Shown one piece after another: positions 27,817 through 36,972 of a stretch of DNA of 64,000 nt (position 1 is the first letter of the stretch; each line of letters begins with the position of its first letter). The stretch comes from UBA1941 sp046329575 (lineage in GTDB: Bacteria > Bacteroidota > Bacteroidia > Chitinophagales > LD1). The DNA is taken from the NCBI GenBank assembly GCA_046329575.1, contig JAXLUJ010000008.1:62001-126000 (forward strand), written 5' to 3'. The notes beneath the pieces are model-generated. The model ran no database searches, had not been told where the DNA came from, and saw nothing but the letters and a program-made list of their open reading frames with translations. The translations under genes were made by a program, and so were the position numbers.

Positions 27817-28791
27817 ATGAAAAAAATCCTGTTGCTGTTTTTTTGCGGCGTTCAATTGTCGCTTCCCGCCCAAATATCCGATTCATCAACTACTTACATC
27901 CACGCCGTAGCGCCAAGTTCCAATGCCAAAGCGGTACAAGGGATTTTTGCATTTTTAGGTATTAAGCACCGGCTGTTGAACTACATGACGGGCAAACGCC
28001 ACATCCCGCAACGCGCCGCAACTTTGCCGCTTTCACTACGTTCTAAATTTCACATCACCACTGCGCAGATAGCCGGCCATCGCGTTTGGACTATCACACC
28101 AAAATCTAAAATTTCTGAAACAACTATCCTTTACCTTCACGGCGGCGCTTACATTCTTAATATTTCTTCTTTCCATTGGAAGTTTATTGAAAAACTTTTG
28201 TCGCAAACTCAGGCCACTATTGTTATTCCCGATTATCCACTGGCGCCTGCCGCTCATGCCGAAAATGTGTATGCATGTATTCTGGCCGTATATCGCGAAA
28301 TATTTTCCCGAAAACCTCGAAAGCTCGTCGTTATGGGCGATTCGGCCGGCGGCGGACTGGCGCTCGGTTTTTCGGAATATCTTCAAACGCTACAAATGAA
28401 ACAGCCCGATGAGGTGGTTTTACTTTCGCCCTGGCTGGATGTAACCATGAGTAATGCCGATGCAACAGCTGTAAATCATACCGATAAAATGCTGAACATT
28501 CGCGGGCTTCAACTGGCCGGAAAGGCTTATGCCGGCGCCTGGAATGAAACCGATTACCGCATCAGTCCGTTGTTTGGCCAACTCAGCGGTTTGCCGCCCA
28601 TTTCAATTTTTACAGGAACACATGATGTGCTGATGCCCGATAGCCGTAAGCTGAAAGCCTTGCTGCAACAGCAACACAGCGTATGCCATTATTATGAATA
28701 TCCCCAAATGTTTCACGGTTGGATGGTAGTTACCGGACTTCGCGAATCCAAAACCGTGATGAAACAACTGGCAACTATTGTGAATCATTAG
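27817..28791 (+). CDS. secreted alpha/beta hydrolase, HSL family
   Basis: A 324-aa esterase/lipase-type hydrolase. The ATG at 27817 gives a signal peptide (MKKILLLFFCGVQLSLPAQ); the frame is also open 80 codons upstream, but that part is heptamer satellite and is unlikely to be translated. Hormone-sensitive-lipase family features are present: oxyanion motif HGGAY starting at H108, nucleophile S176 in GDSAGGG, acid D270 in THDVLMPDS and H300 in FHGW. It probably hydrolyses short acyl esters in the periplasm or outside; the substrate cannot be read from sequence. A cytoplasmic paralogue lies at 43457-44383. There is no operon partner. Confidence 0.92.
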   Translation: MKKILLLFFCGVQLSLPAQISDSSTTYIHAVAPSSNAKAVQGIFAFLGIKHRLLNYMTGKRHIPQRAATLPLSLRSKFHITTAQIAGHRVWTITPKSKISETTILYLHGGAYILNISSFHWKFIEKLLSQTQATIVIPDYPLAPAAHAENVYACILAVYREIFSRKPRKLVVMGDSAGGGLALGFSEYLQTLQMKQPDEVVLLSPWLDVTMSNADATAVNHTDKMLNIRGLQLAGKAYAGAWNETDYRISPLFGQLSGLPPISIFTGTHDVLMPDSRKLKALLQQQHSVCHYYEYPQMFHGWMVVTGLRESKTVMKQLATIVNH

Positions 28792-28862
28792 ATTCTTCGA
28801 ACGGTTTTTTAGAATGGATAGTTTCAATGGCGGCTGCCGCTGCGTTCGCTCGTTCCTCGCGA

Positions 28863-29031
28863 GGCAGCGGCACCGGGCTTTACGCTTCAAGTCCTCAGGC
28901 CGCGGATAGCCTTAAATCCTTTGCTGTGTAATCGTTTCAGGCGAATTACGAATTTCAAATTACGAATTACGAAACAGGAGGTTACTCTTAAGGAATAAGC
29001 ATAGTATAATTCGTAATTCGTAATTTTTCAT
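28863..29031. repeat. dispersed repeat family A, copy 2
   Basis: Second copy of the element at 1805-1967, same orientation and order of blocks. Here the inverted arms are perfect: AATTACGAATTACGA (28958-28972) and its complement at 29011-29025, a 15-bp stem with a 38-nt loop holding the GGTTACTCTT block. It fills most of the gap between the hydrolase and the MscS gene. Confidence 0.8.
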
Positions 29032-29047
29032 TCGTAATTTCTTCGCT

Positions 29048-29083
29048 GCGGCCTTGCGGGCTTTCCGCTGCAATCCCTGCCGC
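29048..29083 (-). repeat. short dispersed repeat family C, copy 2
   Basis: Reverse-complement counterpart of 2091-2125; on the minus strand it reads GCGGCAGGGATTGCAGCGGA and then AAGCCCG and GGCCGC. It starts 16 bp after family A copy 2. Confidence 0.6.
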
Positions 29084-29181
29084 TTTTAAAGAAGCGCAGC
29101 GTATTGTTCCATATAACAAAAAAATAGCATACTTCAGGTTGGTACGATATTCGATTACGGATTGAAAATTTAAATTCTGCT

Positions 29182-29991
29182 ATGGAAAAAATTCAACCGG
29201 TACTGGAACAATTCTATCACAGTTGTATGCACTATGCTCCTCAATTAGGGTCAGCCTTACTTGTTTTTGTAATAGGGCTATGGCTTACTAACTGGGTGGC
29301 GCAACTGGCCACAAAAGGTATGGTGCGCAGAGGGCTTGATATATCGCTTCAATCGTTTTTAAGCAGTCTGCTGAGTGTAGGTTTGAAGGTGTTGTTATTG
29401 GTAACGGTTGCGGGTATGCTGGGCATTCAAACTACCAGCTTTGTGGCCATATTAGGAGCAGCAGGATTAGCTGTGGGACTGGCGCTTCAGGGTTCACTTT
29501 CCAATTTTGCGGGCGGTGTACTTACATTGGTTTTTAAGCCGTATAAAGTGGGCGATCTGATTGAGGCGCAGGGTCAGTTTGGCGAAGTAAAGGAGATTCA
29601 GATTTTCAATACCATTTTACTTACACCCGAAAACAAAACGGCTATCCTTCCGAATGGAGCGGTTTCGAACGGAACCATAGTGAATTACTCTCGCCATGGC
29701 AATTTGCGTGTAGATTTGAGCATTGCAGTAGCTCCTGATAACGATATAGCAAAAGTAAGGACGGTAATTGAAGCTGTTTTTGCACAAAACGAGAAGGTTT
29801 TATTGCAACCGGCTCCATCGGTGAACGTATTGAAAATGGGGGATGGAATGATTACGCTGGCTGTGCGTCCGTATGCCACACCGGCGGATTACTGGTCGGT
29901 TTATTTTGGTATTCAGGAACAGATCAAAACGGCCTTTGAACAAAATCAAATCAGCGCGCCCATACCGCATCGGGTGATTTTGAATAAGTGA
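29182..29991 (+). CDS. MscS-family mechanosensitive channel
   Basis: A 269-aa small-conductance mechanosensitive channel, close to the length of E. coli MscS (286). Three hydrophobic segments lie at about residues 21-40, 63-85 and 88-115. The third is the pore-lining helix with the Ala/Gly pattern LGAAGLAVGLALQGSLSNFAGG, followed by the typical KPYKVGDLIEAQG entry into the beta domain and a C-terminal alpha/beta domain ending in PIPHRVI. It opens under membrane tension to release solutes on hypo-osmotic shock. It starts with ATG and stands alone on the plus strand. A second type of channel, MscL, is encoded at 37017-37427. Confidence 0.96.
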   Translation: MEKIQPVLEQFYHSCMHYAPQLGSALLVFVIGLWLTNWVAQLATKGMVRRGLDISLQSFLSSLLSVGLKVLLLVTVAGMLGIQTTSFVAILGAAGLAVGLALQGSLSNFAGGVLTLVFKPYKVGDLIEAQGQFGEVKEIQIFNTILLTPENKTAILPNGAVSNGTIVNYSRHGNLRVDLSIAVAPDNDIAKVRTVIEAVFAQNEKVLLQPAPSVNVLKMGDGMITLAVRPYATPADYWSVYFGIQEQIKTAFEQNQISAPIPHRVILNK

Positions 29992-29997
29992 AGCAGT

Positions 29998-30016
29998 TCG
30001 CGGTGTGCAGCCGCGA
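29998..30016 (+). terminator. possible stem-loop after mscS-like gene
   Basis: TCGCGG and CCGCGA form a 6-bp GC-rich stem around a 7-nt loop, 7 bp after the stop codon. No T-run follows, so intrinsic termination is uncertain. Confidence 0.3.
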
Positions 30017-30150
30017 GTCTGTTGCCGAAATCCACCTGAAGTACGGGAATCGAAATGCGCCATTTCAGAAAGGAGGTTTTTCATGCTCTCGTAATCAATT
30101 GCTTGTAATTTGCACTTATGGTAACCATTGCTTTGTATTAATTTTAAGCC

Positions 30151-31131
30151 ATGGCGGAAAATCATTTGGCTTGGTATCAACAGCAATTGCGCAGTTTGTT
30201 TACCAAAGAAGAACTGGCAATGTTGATGAAGAAATCAGACTGGCGTGGTTTTCTTGAAATTGCCGATACGTGGCTGTGGATTGCGGCAGCTTTGGCATTG
30301 GCGGGTTTTTATCCTAACTTTTTCACTATTCTTCTGGCCTTGTTCATTTTGGGCGGAAAGCAACTGGCCTGCGCTATCATCATGCACGATTGCTCGCATG
30401 ATGCGTTGTTTGAAAGCCGTAAACTGAACCAGTTTTTCGGCAATTGGTTTGGTGCATATCCCATTATTCAAAATCTGGAGCAGTATCGCCCATATCATCG
30501 CGAACATCATATGTACACCGGTTTGGATGATGATCCGGATTTGTCGCTTACCAAAGGCTATCCCGCAACGGTTTACAGTTTGTTGCGGAAATTTGCGCGT
30601 GATCTTTTTGGCGCTACCGGCATCAAGGCGCAGATCGGAGCTATAGTTATGCATATCGGTATCTGGAAATACAATCTTGCTGGAGTGGTTACGAAGGCCA
30701 CACAGAAAATTTCTACAAAAGATGCGCTTCTTTCGGCATGGAAAAATCTTCGCGGTCCGTTAGCCTTTCAACTATTATTTTTTGGTATCCTTTGGTGTTG
30801 TGGGGCGTGGTGGTTGTATTTAGTATGGTGGGGCGCGTTGCTTACCACTTACAATTTTTCGTTGCGTGTGCGCAGTATGGCCGAGCACAGTATGGCTACC
30901 GAGCGCACCGATCCGCATCAGAACACGCGCACCACGTATGCCAATTTTGTGGAGCGCATGCTCTTTGCGCCGCACTATGTAAACTTTCATGCTGAACACC
31001 ATTTGTGCATGGGCGCTCCGCCTTATCAACTCCGGCATATGCATGAATTGCTGTTAGCGCGCGGGTTTTACGATAAAGGACTACTGGAAAAAAATTACTG
31101 GCGGGTATTGAAACGAGCTATTCGTCATTAA
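30151..31131 (+). CDS. fatty acid desaturase, membrane di-iron type
   Basis: A 326-aa integral-membrane desaturase. Three histidine boxes that bind the di-iron centre are present with normal spacing: HDCSH (79-83), HREHH (116-120) and HAEHH (280-284). Four hydrophobic stretches surround them. This family introduces a double bond in an acyl chain or hydroxylates related lipids, using an electron donor such as ferredoxin; the exact substrate is not deducible. It starts at ATG with no clear ribosome site. The gene converges on the clpP-linked gene, with the palindrome array filling the space between them. Confidence 0.94.
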   Translation: MAENHLAWYQQQLRSLFTKEELAMLMKKSDWRGFLEIADTWLWIAAALALAGFYPNFFTILLALFILGGKQLACAIIMHDCSHDALFESRKLNQFFGNWFGAYPIIQNLEQYRPYHREHHMYTGLDDDPDLSLTKGYPATVYSLLRKFARDLFGATGIKAQIGAIVMHIGIWKYNLAGVVTKATQKISTKDALLSAWKNLRGPLAFQLLFFGILWCCGAWWLYLVWWGALLTTYNFSLRVRSMAEHSMATERTDPHQNTRTTYANFVERMLFAPHYVNFHAEHHLCMGAPPYQLRHMHELLLARGFYDKGLLEKNYWRVLKRAIRH

Positions 31132-31134
31132 TTT

Positions 31135-32506
31135 TTGAAACGGTCAACCTCGAAGGTTCTATCTTCGAGGTTGGTCAACTTTGTGGGAACCTCGAAGGTT
31201 GGACTTTCGAGGTTGGCAACTTTACGGGAACCTCGAATATTGAACCTTCGAGGTTGGTGCCGAAGGCGATCTTGATTTCAAAAAAAATGGTGGAAACAGT
31301 TAACCTCGAATATAGAACCTTCGAGGTTGAAGCGCATTTACGGGAACCTCGAAGGTTGGACTTTCGAGGTTGGTGCCGAAGGCGATGTTGATTTCAAAAA
31401 AAAGGGTTGAAGCGCATTTACGGGAACCTCGAATATTGAACCTTCGAGGTTGAAGCACATTTACGGGGACCTCGAAGGTTGGACCTTCGAGGTTGGGGCT
31501 GGAGGCGATGTTGATTTCAAAAAAAATGGTGGAAACAGTCAACCTCGAAGATGGGACCTTCGAGGTTGAAGCACATTTACGGGGACCTCGAAGGTTGGAC
31601 CTTCGAGGTTGGGGCCGAAGGCGATGTTGATTTCAAAAAAAAATGGTTGAAACAATCAACCTCGAAGATAGAACCTTCGAGGTTGAAGCACATTTACGGG
31701 GACCTCGAAGGTTGGACCTTCGAGGTTGGGGCTGGAGGCGATGTTGATTTCAAAAAAAATGGTGGAAACAGTCAACCTCGAAGATGGGACCTTCGAGGTT
31801 GAAGCACATTTACGGGGACCTCGAAGGTTGGACCTTCGAGGTTGGGGCCGAAGGTGATGTTGATTTCAAAAAAAATTGGTTGAAACAATCAACCTCGAAG
31901 ATAGAACCTTCGAGGTTGAAGCACATTTACAAGGACCTCGAATGTTGAACTTTCGAGGTTGGGGCCGAAGGCGATCTTGATTTCAAAAAAAATGGTGGAA
32001 ACAGTTAACCTCGAATATAGAACCTTCGAGGTTGAAGCGCATTTACGGGAACCTCGAAGGTTGGACTTTCGAGGTTGGGGCCGAAGGCGATCTTGATTTC
32101 AAAAAAATGGTGGAAACAGTTAACCTCGAATATAGAACCTTCGAGGTTGAAGCACATTTACAAGGACCTCGAATGTTGAACTTTCGAGGTTGGGGCCGAA
32201 GGCGATATTGATTTCAAAAAAAAATGATGGAAGCAGTCAACCTCGAAGATAGAACCTTCGAGGTTGGCAACTTTGTGGGAACCTCGAATATAGAACCTTC
32301 GAGGTTGAAGCACATTTACAGGGACCTCGAAGGTTGAACTTTCGAGGTTGGGGCCGATGGCGATATTGATTTCAAAAAAAAGGTGGAAACAGTCAACCTC
32401 GGATATAGAACCTTCGAGGTTGAAGCACATTTACGGGGACCTCGAAGGTTGAACTTTCGAGGTTGGTCAACTTTGTGGGAACCTCAGATATAGAACCTTT
32501 GAGGTT
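31135..32506. repeat. 1.4-kb array of ~25 palindromes
   Basis: About 25 copies of a 27-bp palindrome, left arm AACCTCGAA (or ACCTCGAA), an 8-9 nt variable core such as TATAGAACC or GGTTGGACC, and right arm TTCGAGGTT. They are separated alternately by a ~17-bp spacer (GAAGCACATTTACGGGG type) and a ~46-bp spacer (GCCGAAGGCGAT, TTGATTTC, an A-run of 7-9, TGGTGGAAACAGT). The two-palindrome unit is ~117 bp. The spacers are as conserved as the palindromes, so this is not a CRISPR. Reading frames through it shift at the variable A-run and are probably not coding. It lies between two convergent genes. Confidence 0.93.
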
Positions 32507-32533
32507 GGCAACTCAAGCCCGCTCCAACGTAAA

Positions 32534-32938
32534 TTAGCTTACCGGATTGAGCGCAATCGAAAAGATTTTGTACTGATTCATATCGCGCTCGTAGAAAAAT
32601 TTGTCGAGCGCTTCATACATGTTCTTCGCACGGAAATACGAAGTGTGCAATTGCTGGTCGCCCAGTTTCATCCATTGCACCGTCATACTATTTTCCTTCG
32701 GATAATGTTTCTCAATATAATCGGCCATCTTCTCCAAAGCATCTACTTTGTCAGTGCCGTTTACCGTATGAAATAAAAACGATTGTTCGTGTGTAGGGTT
32801 GATGGTAACCAAATCAAAGCGCACTAAATTGCTTTTCTCGCGAAAATTGAAAATCACATTCTCTTGCTTGATACCCAGCAGCGAAATAATCTTTTTCTGC
32901 AAACGCGCTACTTCAATATGGAGGTCGTTGCTGCTCAT
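32534..32938 (-). CDS. conserved hypothetical protein downstream of clpP
   Basis: A 134-aa soluble protein. The ATG at 32938 is 11 bp after the clpP stop codon on the minus strand, so the two are very likely cotranscribed; a longer frame into clpP is less plausible. No signal peptide or membrane segment. The N-terminus is helical (LHIEVARLQKKIISLLGI), the rest mixed alpha/beta with MTVQWMKLGDQQLHTSYFRAKN... near the C-terminus. I recognise no domain. Its position suggests a link with protein turnover, which is inference. Its 3' end borders the palindrome array. Confidence 0.8.
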   Translation of the reverse strand: MSSNDLHIEVARLQKKIISLLGIKQENVIFNFREKSNLVRFDLVTINPTHEQSFLFHTVNGTDKVDALEKMADYIEKHYPKENSMTVQWMKLGDQQLHTSYFRAKNMYEALDKFFYERDMNQYKIFSIALNPVS

Positions 32939-32948
32939 GCTTTCCACC

Positions 32949-33566
32949 TTATTGCAATTGATCGGTGATGCCGTCAACAATGCCATATTTCACCGCTTCT
33001 TCAGCCGTCATCCAGTAATCACGGTCAAAGTCTTTCATCACTTGCTCAACTGATTTTCCGCAATTGTCGGCTAATAGCTGTGCCGAAAACTGACGGGTTC
33101 TCTCAATTTCCCGAGCCGTGATCTCAATGTCGGTAGCTTGTCCGTACATTCCGCCAAGCGATGGCTGGTGAATCATTACACGGCCATGACGCCAAATTTT
33201 ACGGCTACCTTTTTTGCCGCCGCTCAATAGTATGGAACCCATGGATGCCGCCAAACCCATACAAATGGTGTGCACCGGCGAAGAAATCATTTGCATCACA
33301 TCGTAAATAACCATGCCACTGGTAACTACACCACCGGGTGAATTGATGTAAAAATATATGTCCTTGCCCGGATCGCTGGCTTCCAGAAACAGCAATCGGT
33401 TTACTACTTTTTCGGCAGATTCGTCATGTACGGCGCCCCATAAAAATACCCGGCGTTGTTCCAGAAATTTATTATCGAACTTCGCGCCTCCGGCAAATTT
33501 CTCGATTAAGTCACCCGGGTTTTTTGGCACTTCCGGTTCTTCCATATATACGTTCATCAGTTTCAA
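32949..33566 (-). CDS. clpP: ATP-dependent Clp protease proteolytic subunit
   Basis: A 205-aa serine peptidase that forms the two-ring ClpP barrel and degrades proteins unfolded by ClpX or ClpA/C. The catalytic triad is present: S108 in GLAASMGS, H133 in MIHQPS and D183 in FDRDYWM. Other family marks are INSPGG, QATDIEI and TAEEAVKYGIVD. The length is normal (E. coli 207). The usual partners tig and clpX are not next to it in this window. The start at 33566 follows MKLMNVYMEEPEV; a start at the second Met, three codons in, is also possible. Confidence 0.97.
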   Translation of the reverse strand: MKLMNVYMEEPEVPKNPGDLIEKFAGGAKFDNKFLEQRRVFLWGAVHDESAEKVVNRLLFLEASDPGKDIYFYINSPGGVVTSGMVIYDVMQMISSPVHTICMGLAASMGSILLSGGKKGSRKIWRHGRVMIHQPSLGGMYGQATDIEITAREIERTRQFSAQLLADNCGKSVEQVMKDFDRDYWMTAEEAVKYGIVDGITDQLQ

Positions 33567-33650
33567 ATTTTTTATTCCAGACGGCCAAAAGTAAAATAAA
33601 TTTTAAGGCCTTACAGTAGGGTAGCGGCAGTTCGTATTACACCTTTTTAT

Positions 33651-33658
33651 TATCTTGG
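33651..33658 (+). promoter_or_regulatory. possible -7 box (TATCTTGG)
   Basis: TATCTTGG lies 11 bp before the ATG at 33670 and resembles the Bacteroidota -7 pattern TAnnTTTG. It overlaps an in-frame TTG that would otherwise extend the protein by five codons, which is one reason to prefer the ATG. No clear -33 element. Confidence 0.3.
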
Positions 33659-33669
33659 CGAGGAACTCC

Positions 33670-35070
33670 ATGTCGTATCTCTACGAATTTATCCGTTCGC
33701 TGAATGCGAAAGATAAACTGCGTCTTGAAAACTTACCGCTTATAGGTAAAGAACGAGATGTGGTGGACTATTTGCTGGAGGGCAAAGATCCGGTACTCGA
33801 TATTCCCAAAGCGTGTACCGATCTGCATCTGAGCCGTTCGCACTTCGACAAAATATCGTCGCTGGTGTTGAACAAATGTTATGCTGATTTTGTTCCTGAA
33901 GGTGGCGCAACGCTGGTAAGTAAACTGGTAGCGCGGGGCCTGGTGCGCCATGCCTTGCATCAGGTGAAGCAAATTGAAAAGGGTTGGAAAGAATGGCCTC
34001 CTGAGCAGGAAGAACGGCGATTTTTTTATGAAAAAGTATTTCGCACCATTTGTCGTTTACCTGCCCAAACTGAAGGTAAAATGGAGATGGTGGAGCAATA
34101 CGCTAAATTGTTCCTGCAACAATTTACTGATCAAAAACAAAAAGCGATAGCTGATGTTTTTGCCAGAAGCCGGAAGTTGATTTGCGAAGTAGAACGCGAA
34201 GGGGTGACCAAAAAAACGGAACTGGCTACCGTTCGAAAAGCGATCGAAAAGAAATTGACCAAGTTGAAAAACGATGGCGATGCGCTAAAAGATGGTTTTG
34301 CTATTTGCCAGGCCAATATGGCGAACATCTTCTATTACAATTTGATTGATCCTGAAAAGAGTCTGCCATTTCTGGAAGAAAGTTTGCATTGGTTACCTTC
34401 TCTTACAACGCAACTAGATGAAAGTGAGCGAATCAATTTTCATTTGAAGTATGGAGAATGTTTGTTTTTTCTGAGTCGGTTCGAAGAGGCGTTTAAGGTT
34501 TTCGAGCCGTTTTTTGAGAATGAAGAAGCGCACCGGAAAATTGTGAATGCGATGCGCTCTAAGTATATACAGATTTGCATGATCACCGGCAGATTGCAGG
34601 AGGCAGAGAACGAATTGCAGTATGTGTACTCGCTTTCTTCTGAAGAACAGGTGCACCAATTTACGTTGATGTATGTGCTCAACTCTATCAAGTTGTATCT
34701 TTTATGGGATAAGTACGAACGCGCCTTTGATTATTTGCAGTTGATGAAAAATAGATTGGTGAAGAATGTACTGGTAAACTATGAGGTGGAAATGCGCAAC
34801 CTGGAAGCCGTGTATTTCTTTCTGATGAACGATTACGATTTTGCGATTTATATAGCCAAAAAGAACCTGAAGTTTTTTGCATCGCGAAGAGAAATGGCCG
34901 ATAGTCCTCAAGTGGGCAATTTTTCGCGCCTGCTTATCAAAATGGCACAGCAAAAGAAAAAGAAAGACTCCTATAACTTCCGTAGTGATGAGCGATTTGA
35001 AATGTATCAACATCGCGAATTGGCATTTTATGAGCTGGTATTAGAGAAAATGGACGAAGCGGGAAGGTGA
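33670..35070 (+). CDS. large helical-repeat (TPR-like) hypothetical protein
   Basis: A 466-aa soluble protein, all-helical in appearance. The N-terminal ~60 residues (YLYEFIRSLNAKDKLRLENL, then GKERDVVDYLL) look like a small conserved domain. From ~150 onward helical pairs of about 34-40 residues with SLPFLEESLHWLPSL, FFLSRFEEAFKVF and EYVYSL-like spacing suggest degenerate TPR repeats, usually protein-protein interaction surfaces. No catalytic motif is visible. The ATG at 33670 is preferred to TTG at 33655. It runs divergently from clpP. Similar proteins are seen in Bacteroidota genomes, but I know no function for them. Confidence 0.8.
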   Translation: MSYLYEFIRSLNAKDKLRLENLPLIGKERDVVDYLLEGKDPVLDIPKACTDLHLSRSHFDKISSLVLNKCYADFVPEGGATLVSKLVARGLVRHALHQVKQIEKGWKEWPPEQEERRFFYEKVFRTICRLPAQTEGKMEMVEQYAKLFLQQFTDQKQKAIADVFARSRKLICEVEREGVTKKTELATVRKAIEKKLTKLKNDGDALKDGFAICQANMANIFYYNLIDPEKSLPFLEESLHWLPSLTTQLDESERINFHLKYGECLFFLSRFEEAFKVFEPFFENEEAHRKIVNAMRSKYIQICMITGRLQEAENELQYVYSLSSEEQVHQFTLMYVLNSIKLYLLWDKYERAFDYLQLMKNRLVKNVLVNYEVEMRNLEAVYFFLMNDYDFAIYIAKKNLKFFASRREMADSPQVGNFSRLLIKMAQQKKKKDSYNFRSDERFEMYQHRELAFYELVLEKMDEAGR

Positions 35071-35079
35071 GAGAAAAGA

Positions 35080-35120
35080 GATGCAAGACGCAAGATTTAA
35101 GACGCAAGACGCAAGATTTA
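35080..35120 (-). repeat. reverse-oriented heptamer satellite
   Basis: GATGCAAGACGCAAGATT followed by two more GACGCAAG units. On the minus strand this is the same CATCTTG/CGTCTTG heptamer as at 27608-27777. It lies between the convergent ends of the helical-repeat gene and mutL and reaches the mutL stop codon. Confidence 0.75.
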
Positions 35121-36935
35121 AGCTTCAAAATGTTTCTCAATTTCATCGTGCGAGAACGTAGCAATGGTGCGCCTTCCATTAGGGGCCGCATACGGATTTT
35201 CGCAGGCAAACAATTCATCAATCAGATTTTTCATTTCTTCTACCGATAAACTTTTTCCGGCTTTAATAGAAGAACTTTGTGCCAGCGACCGCGCCAGATT
35301 TTCGCGTTTGTTAAGCTTCGAAATGGACAGGTTTTTTTTGAACTGTTCCAGCAATTCTTCTACCATATTCTTTTCATCGCCGGCAACAATATCAGCAGGA
35401 AAGGAATGGATCACAAAGGTGTTCGTGCCAAAGGCCTGAATGTCGAAACCAAGGCCGTTAATATCGTTCAGCACCTCTTCCATGATCACGGCATCTTCAG
35501 CATTCAGCGCAATGGTTTGCGGGAACAATTGCCGCTGGCTGGCCTGATGATTATGCGCTAACTGACGTATAAATCGTTCGAACAGCACCCGTTGATGTGC
35601 CGCTTGCTGATCAATGAGAATAAATCCCGATTTGATTTGAGATACGATGTATTGCTTATGGATCTGATAAGGTTGTGTGGCTTCTTTCTGCGGAAAATGC
35701 TCTTCCTGCTTTTGGGTCACAAAACTGGTTTGCCCTTCCTCGCGCGAAGGTTGGTACACATTTTCCCAATGGCGCATATTGCTGCGTTGACGGGCATCGG
35801 GCCGGTCGTTATCAAAATAATCGCGTGTGCTGCCACCTGCCTGTTCGTGAGGAACGCGGGATTGCTGCAGCCAATCGGGTACTTGCTGAAAAGTGCCGTT
35901 GCGGTTCAAATGGTCTTCCTGATTAAAATCAAGCGAAGGCATTACACTATAAGCGCCTAAAGCATGTTTCACGGCCAGATTCACAAAGGTATAGGCCAAC
36001 TTTTCATCATCAAACTTGATCTCATACTTCTGTGGATGAACATTAATATCAATGCGTTTCGGATCAATGTCCAGAAACAATACGTAAAAAGGAAAGCTAT
36101 CCTTTGGCAGCATTTGTTCGTAGGCATTCTGAATAGCGTGATTCAGATAAGGCGACTTAATAAATCGGTTATTTACAAAGATATACTGCTCACCTCTGGT
36201 CTTTTTCGCAAACTCCGGTTTCCCTACAAACCCGTAAACCCGCAGGGCATACGTATTTTCTTCAACCGGAACAATTTGCGAAGCGTACTTGTCGTCAAAC
36301 ACCGCGCAAATCCGTTGTTTCAAATTGCCGCCACGGTAGTGGAACACTTCATGTTCGTTGCTGAAAAATTGCAGGGTTACTTTGGGGTTGGAAAGGGCAA
36401 TGCGTAAAAATTCTTCAATAATATTTTTGAGCTCGGCGGCGTCACTTTTTAAGAAATTGCGCCTTGCGGGTACATTAAAAAACAAGTTTTTTACCGCAAT
36501 GGAGGTGCCTTCGGCGGTTTGACAAGGTTCCTGAACCAGCACTTTCATGCCTTCAATATTGATGCAAGTGCCTAGTGCCTGACCATGAAGCCGCGTGCGC
36601 ATTTCTACCTGCGCGATGGCGGCCACTGAAGCCAGAGCCTCACCGCGGAAACCCATAGTGCGGATGTCGAAAAGATCATCAATAGAGCGAATCTTGCTGG
36701 TGGCGTGCTTTTCGAAGCACATGCGGGCATCGGTTTCGCTCATGCCGCTGCCATTGTCAACCACCTGCACCAACGTTTTTCCGGCAGCCTTAACAATCAA
36801 CTGTACATGCGTGGCGCCGCTGTCGATGGCATTTTCCATCAACTCCTTCACCACCGAAGCGGGACGTTGAATCACCTCACCGGCAGCGATCTGATTGGCA
36901 ATGGTGTCAGGAAGCAGTTTGATCTTATCAGGCAT
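35118..36935 (-). CDS. mutL: DNA mismatch repair protein MutL
   Basis: A 605-aa GHKL ATPase that links mismatch recognition by MutS to strand removal. N-terminal ATPase motifs are intact: ENAIDSGA (motif I), DNGSGM (II), GFRGEALAS (III). The C-terminal dimerisation domain starts at about residue 420. The endonuclease metal-binding motif DQHAxxExxxxE appears here as DQQAAHQRVLFE near residue 442, with Gln where the first Glu is expected; the later conserved segment FACENPYAAPNGRRT is present. Nicking activity may therefore be reduced or use other ligands, which is inference. Length is normal for the phylum. The gene runs on the minus strand just after mscL, with a terminator-like hairpin between. 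Confidence 0.96.
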   Translation of the reverse strand: MPDKIKLLPDTIANQIAAGEVIQRPASVVKELMENAIDSGATHVQLIVKAAGKTLVQVVDNGSGMSETDARMCFEKHATSKIRSIDDLFDIRTMGFRGEALASVAAIAQVEMRTRLHGQALGTCINIEGMKVLVQEPCQTAEGTSIAVKNLFFNVPARRNFLKSDAAELKNIIEEFLRIALSNPKVTLQFFSNEHEVFHYRGGNLKQRICAVFDDKYASQIVPVEENTYALRVYGFVGKPEFAKKTRGEQYIFVNNRFIKSPYLNHAIQNAYEQMLPKDSFPFYVLFLDIDPKRIDINVHPQKYEIKFDDEKLAYTFVNLAVKHALGAYSVMPSLDFNQEDHLNRNGTFQQVPDWLQQSRVPHEQAGGSTRDYFDNDRPDARQRSNMRHWENVYQPSREEGQTSFVTQKQEEHFPQKEATQPYQIHKQYIVSQIKSGFILIDQQAAHQRVLFERFIRQLAHNHQASQRQLFPQTIALNAEDAVIMEEVLNDINGLGFDIQAFGTNTFVIHSFPADIVAGDEKNMVEELLEQFKKNLSISKLNKRENLARSLAQSSSIKAGKSLSVEEMKNLIDELFACENPYAAPNGRRTIATFSHDEIEKHFEA

Positions 36936-36972
36936 AAAAAGGGTGGCGAAGGTAGTGAATTCTATAAATGAA

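Noticed and set aside
29998..30016. Start of an RNA gene after the MscS gene
   Set aside because: Only a short GC stem is visible; there is no tRNA-like or riboswitch-like fold around it.
29988..30257. 89-residue frame overlapping the start of the desaturase gene
   Set aside because: It overlaps the desaturase N-terminus in another frame and has no family pattern; the desaturase start is well supported.
31300..32430. Reading frames on both strands through the palindrome array that look like a repeat protein (for example IEPSRLKHIYGDLEGWTFEV units)
   Set aside because: The unit contains an A-run that varies by one or two bases, so the frame shifts between units, and the frames exist on both strands only because the DNA is palindromic. 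No start or ribosome site is consistent.
31135..32506. CRISPR array
   Set aside because: The spacers between palindromes are themselves conserved in two types, repeats are of variable core and no cas gene is nearby.
35592..36407. Plus-strand frames of over 120 residues inside mutL
   Set aside because: They are antisense shadows of a clear full-length mutL.
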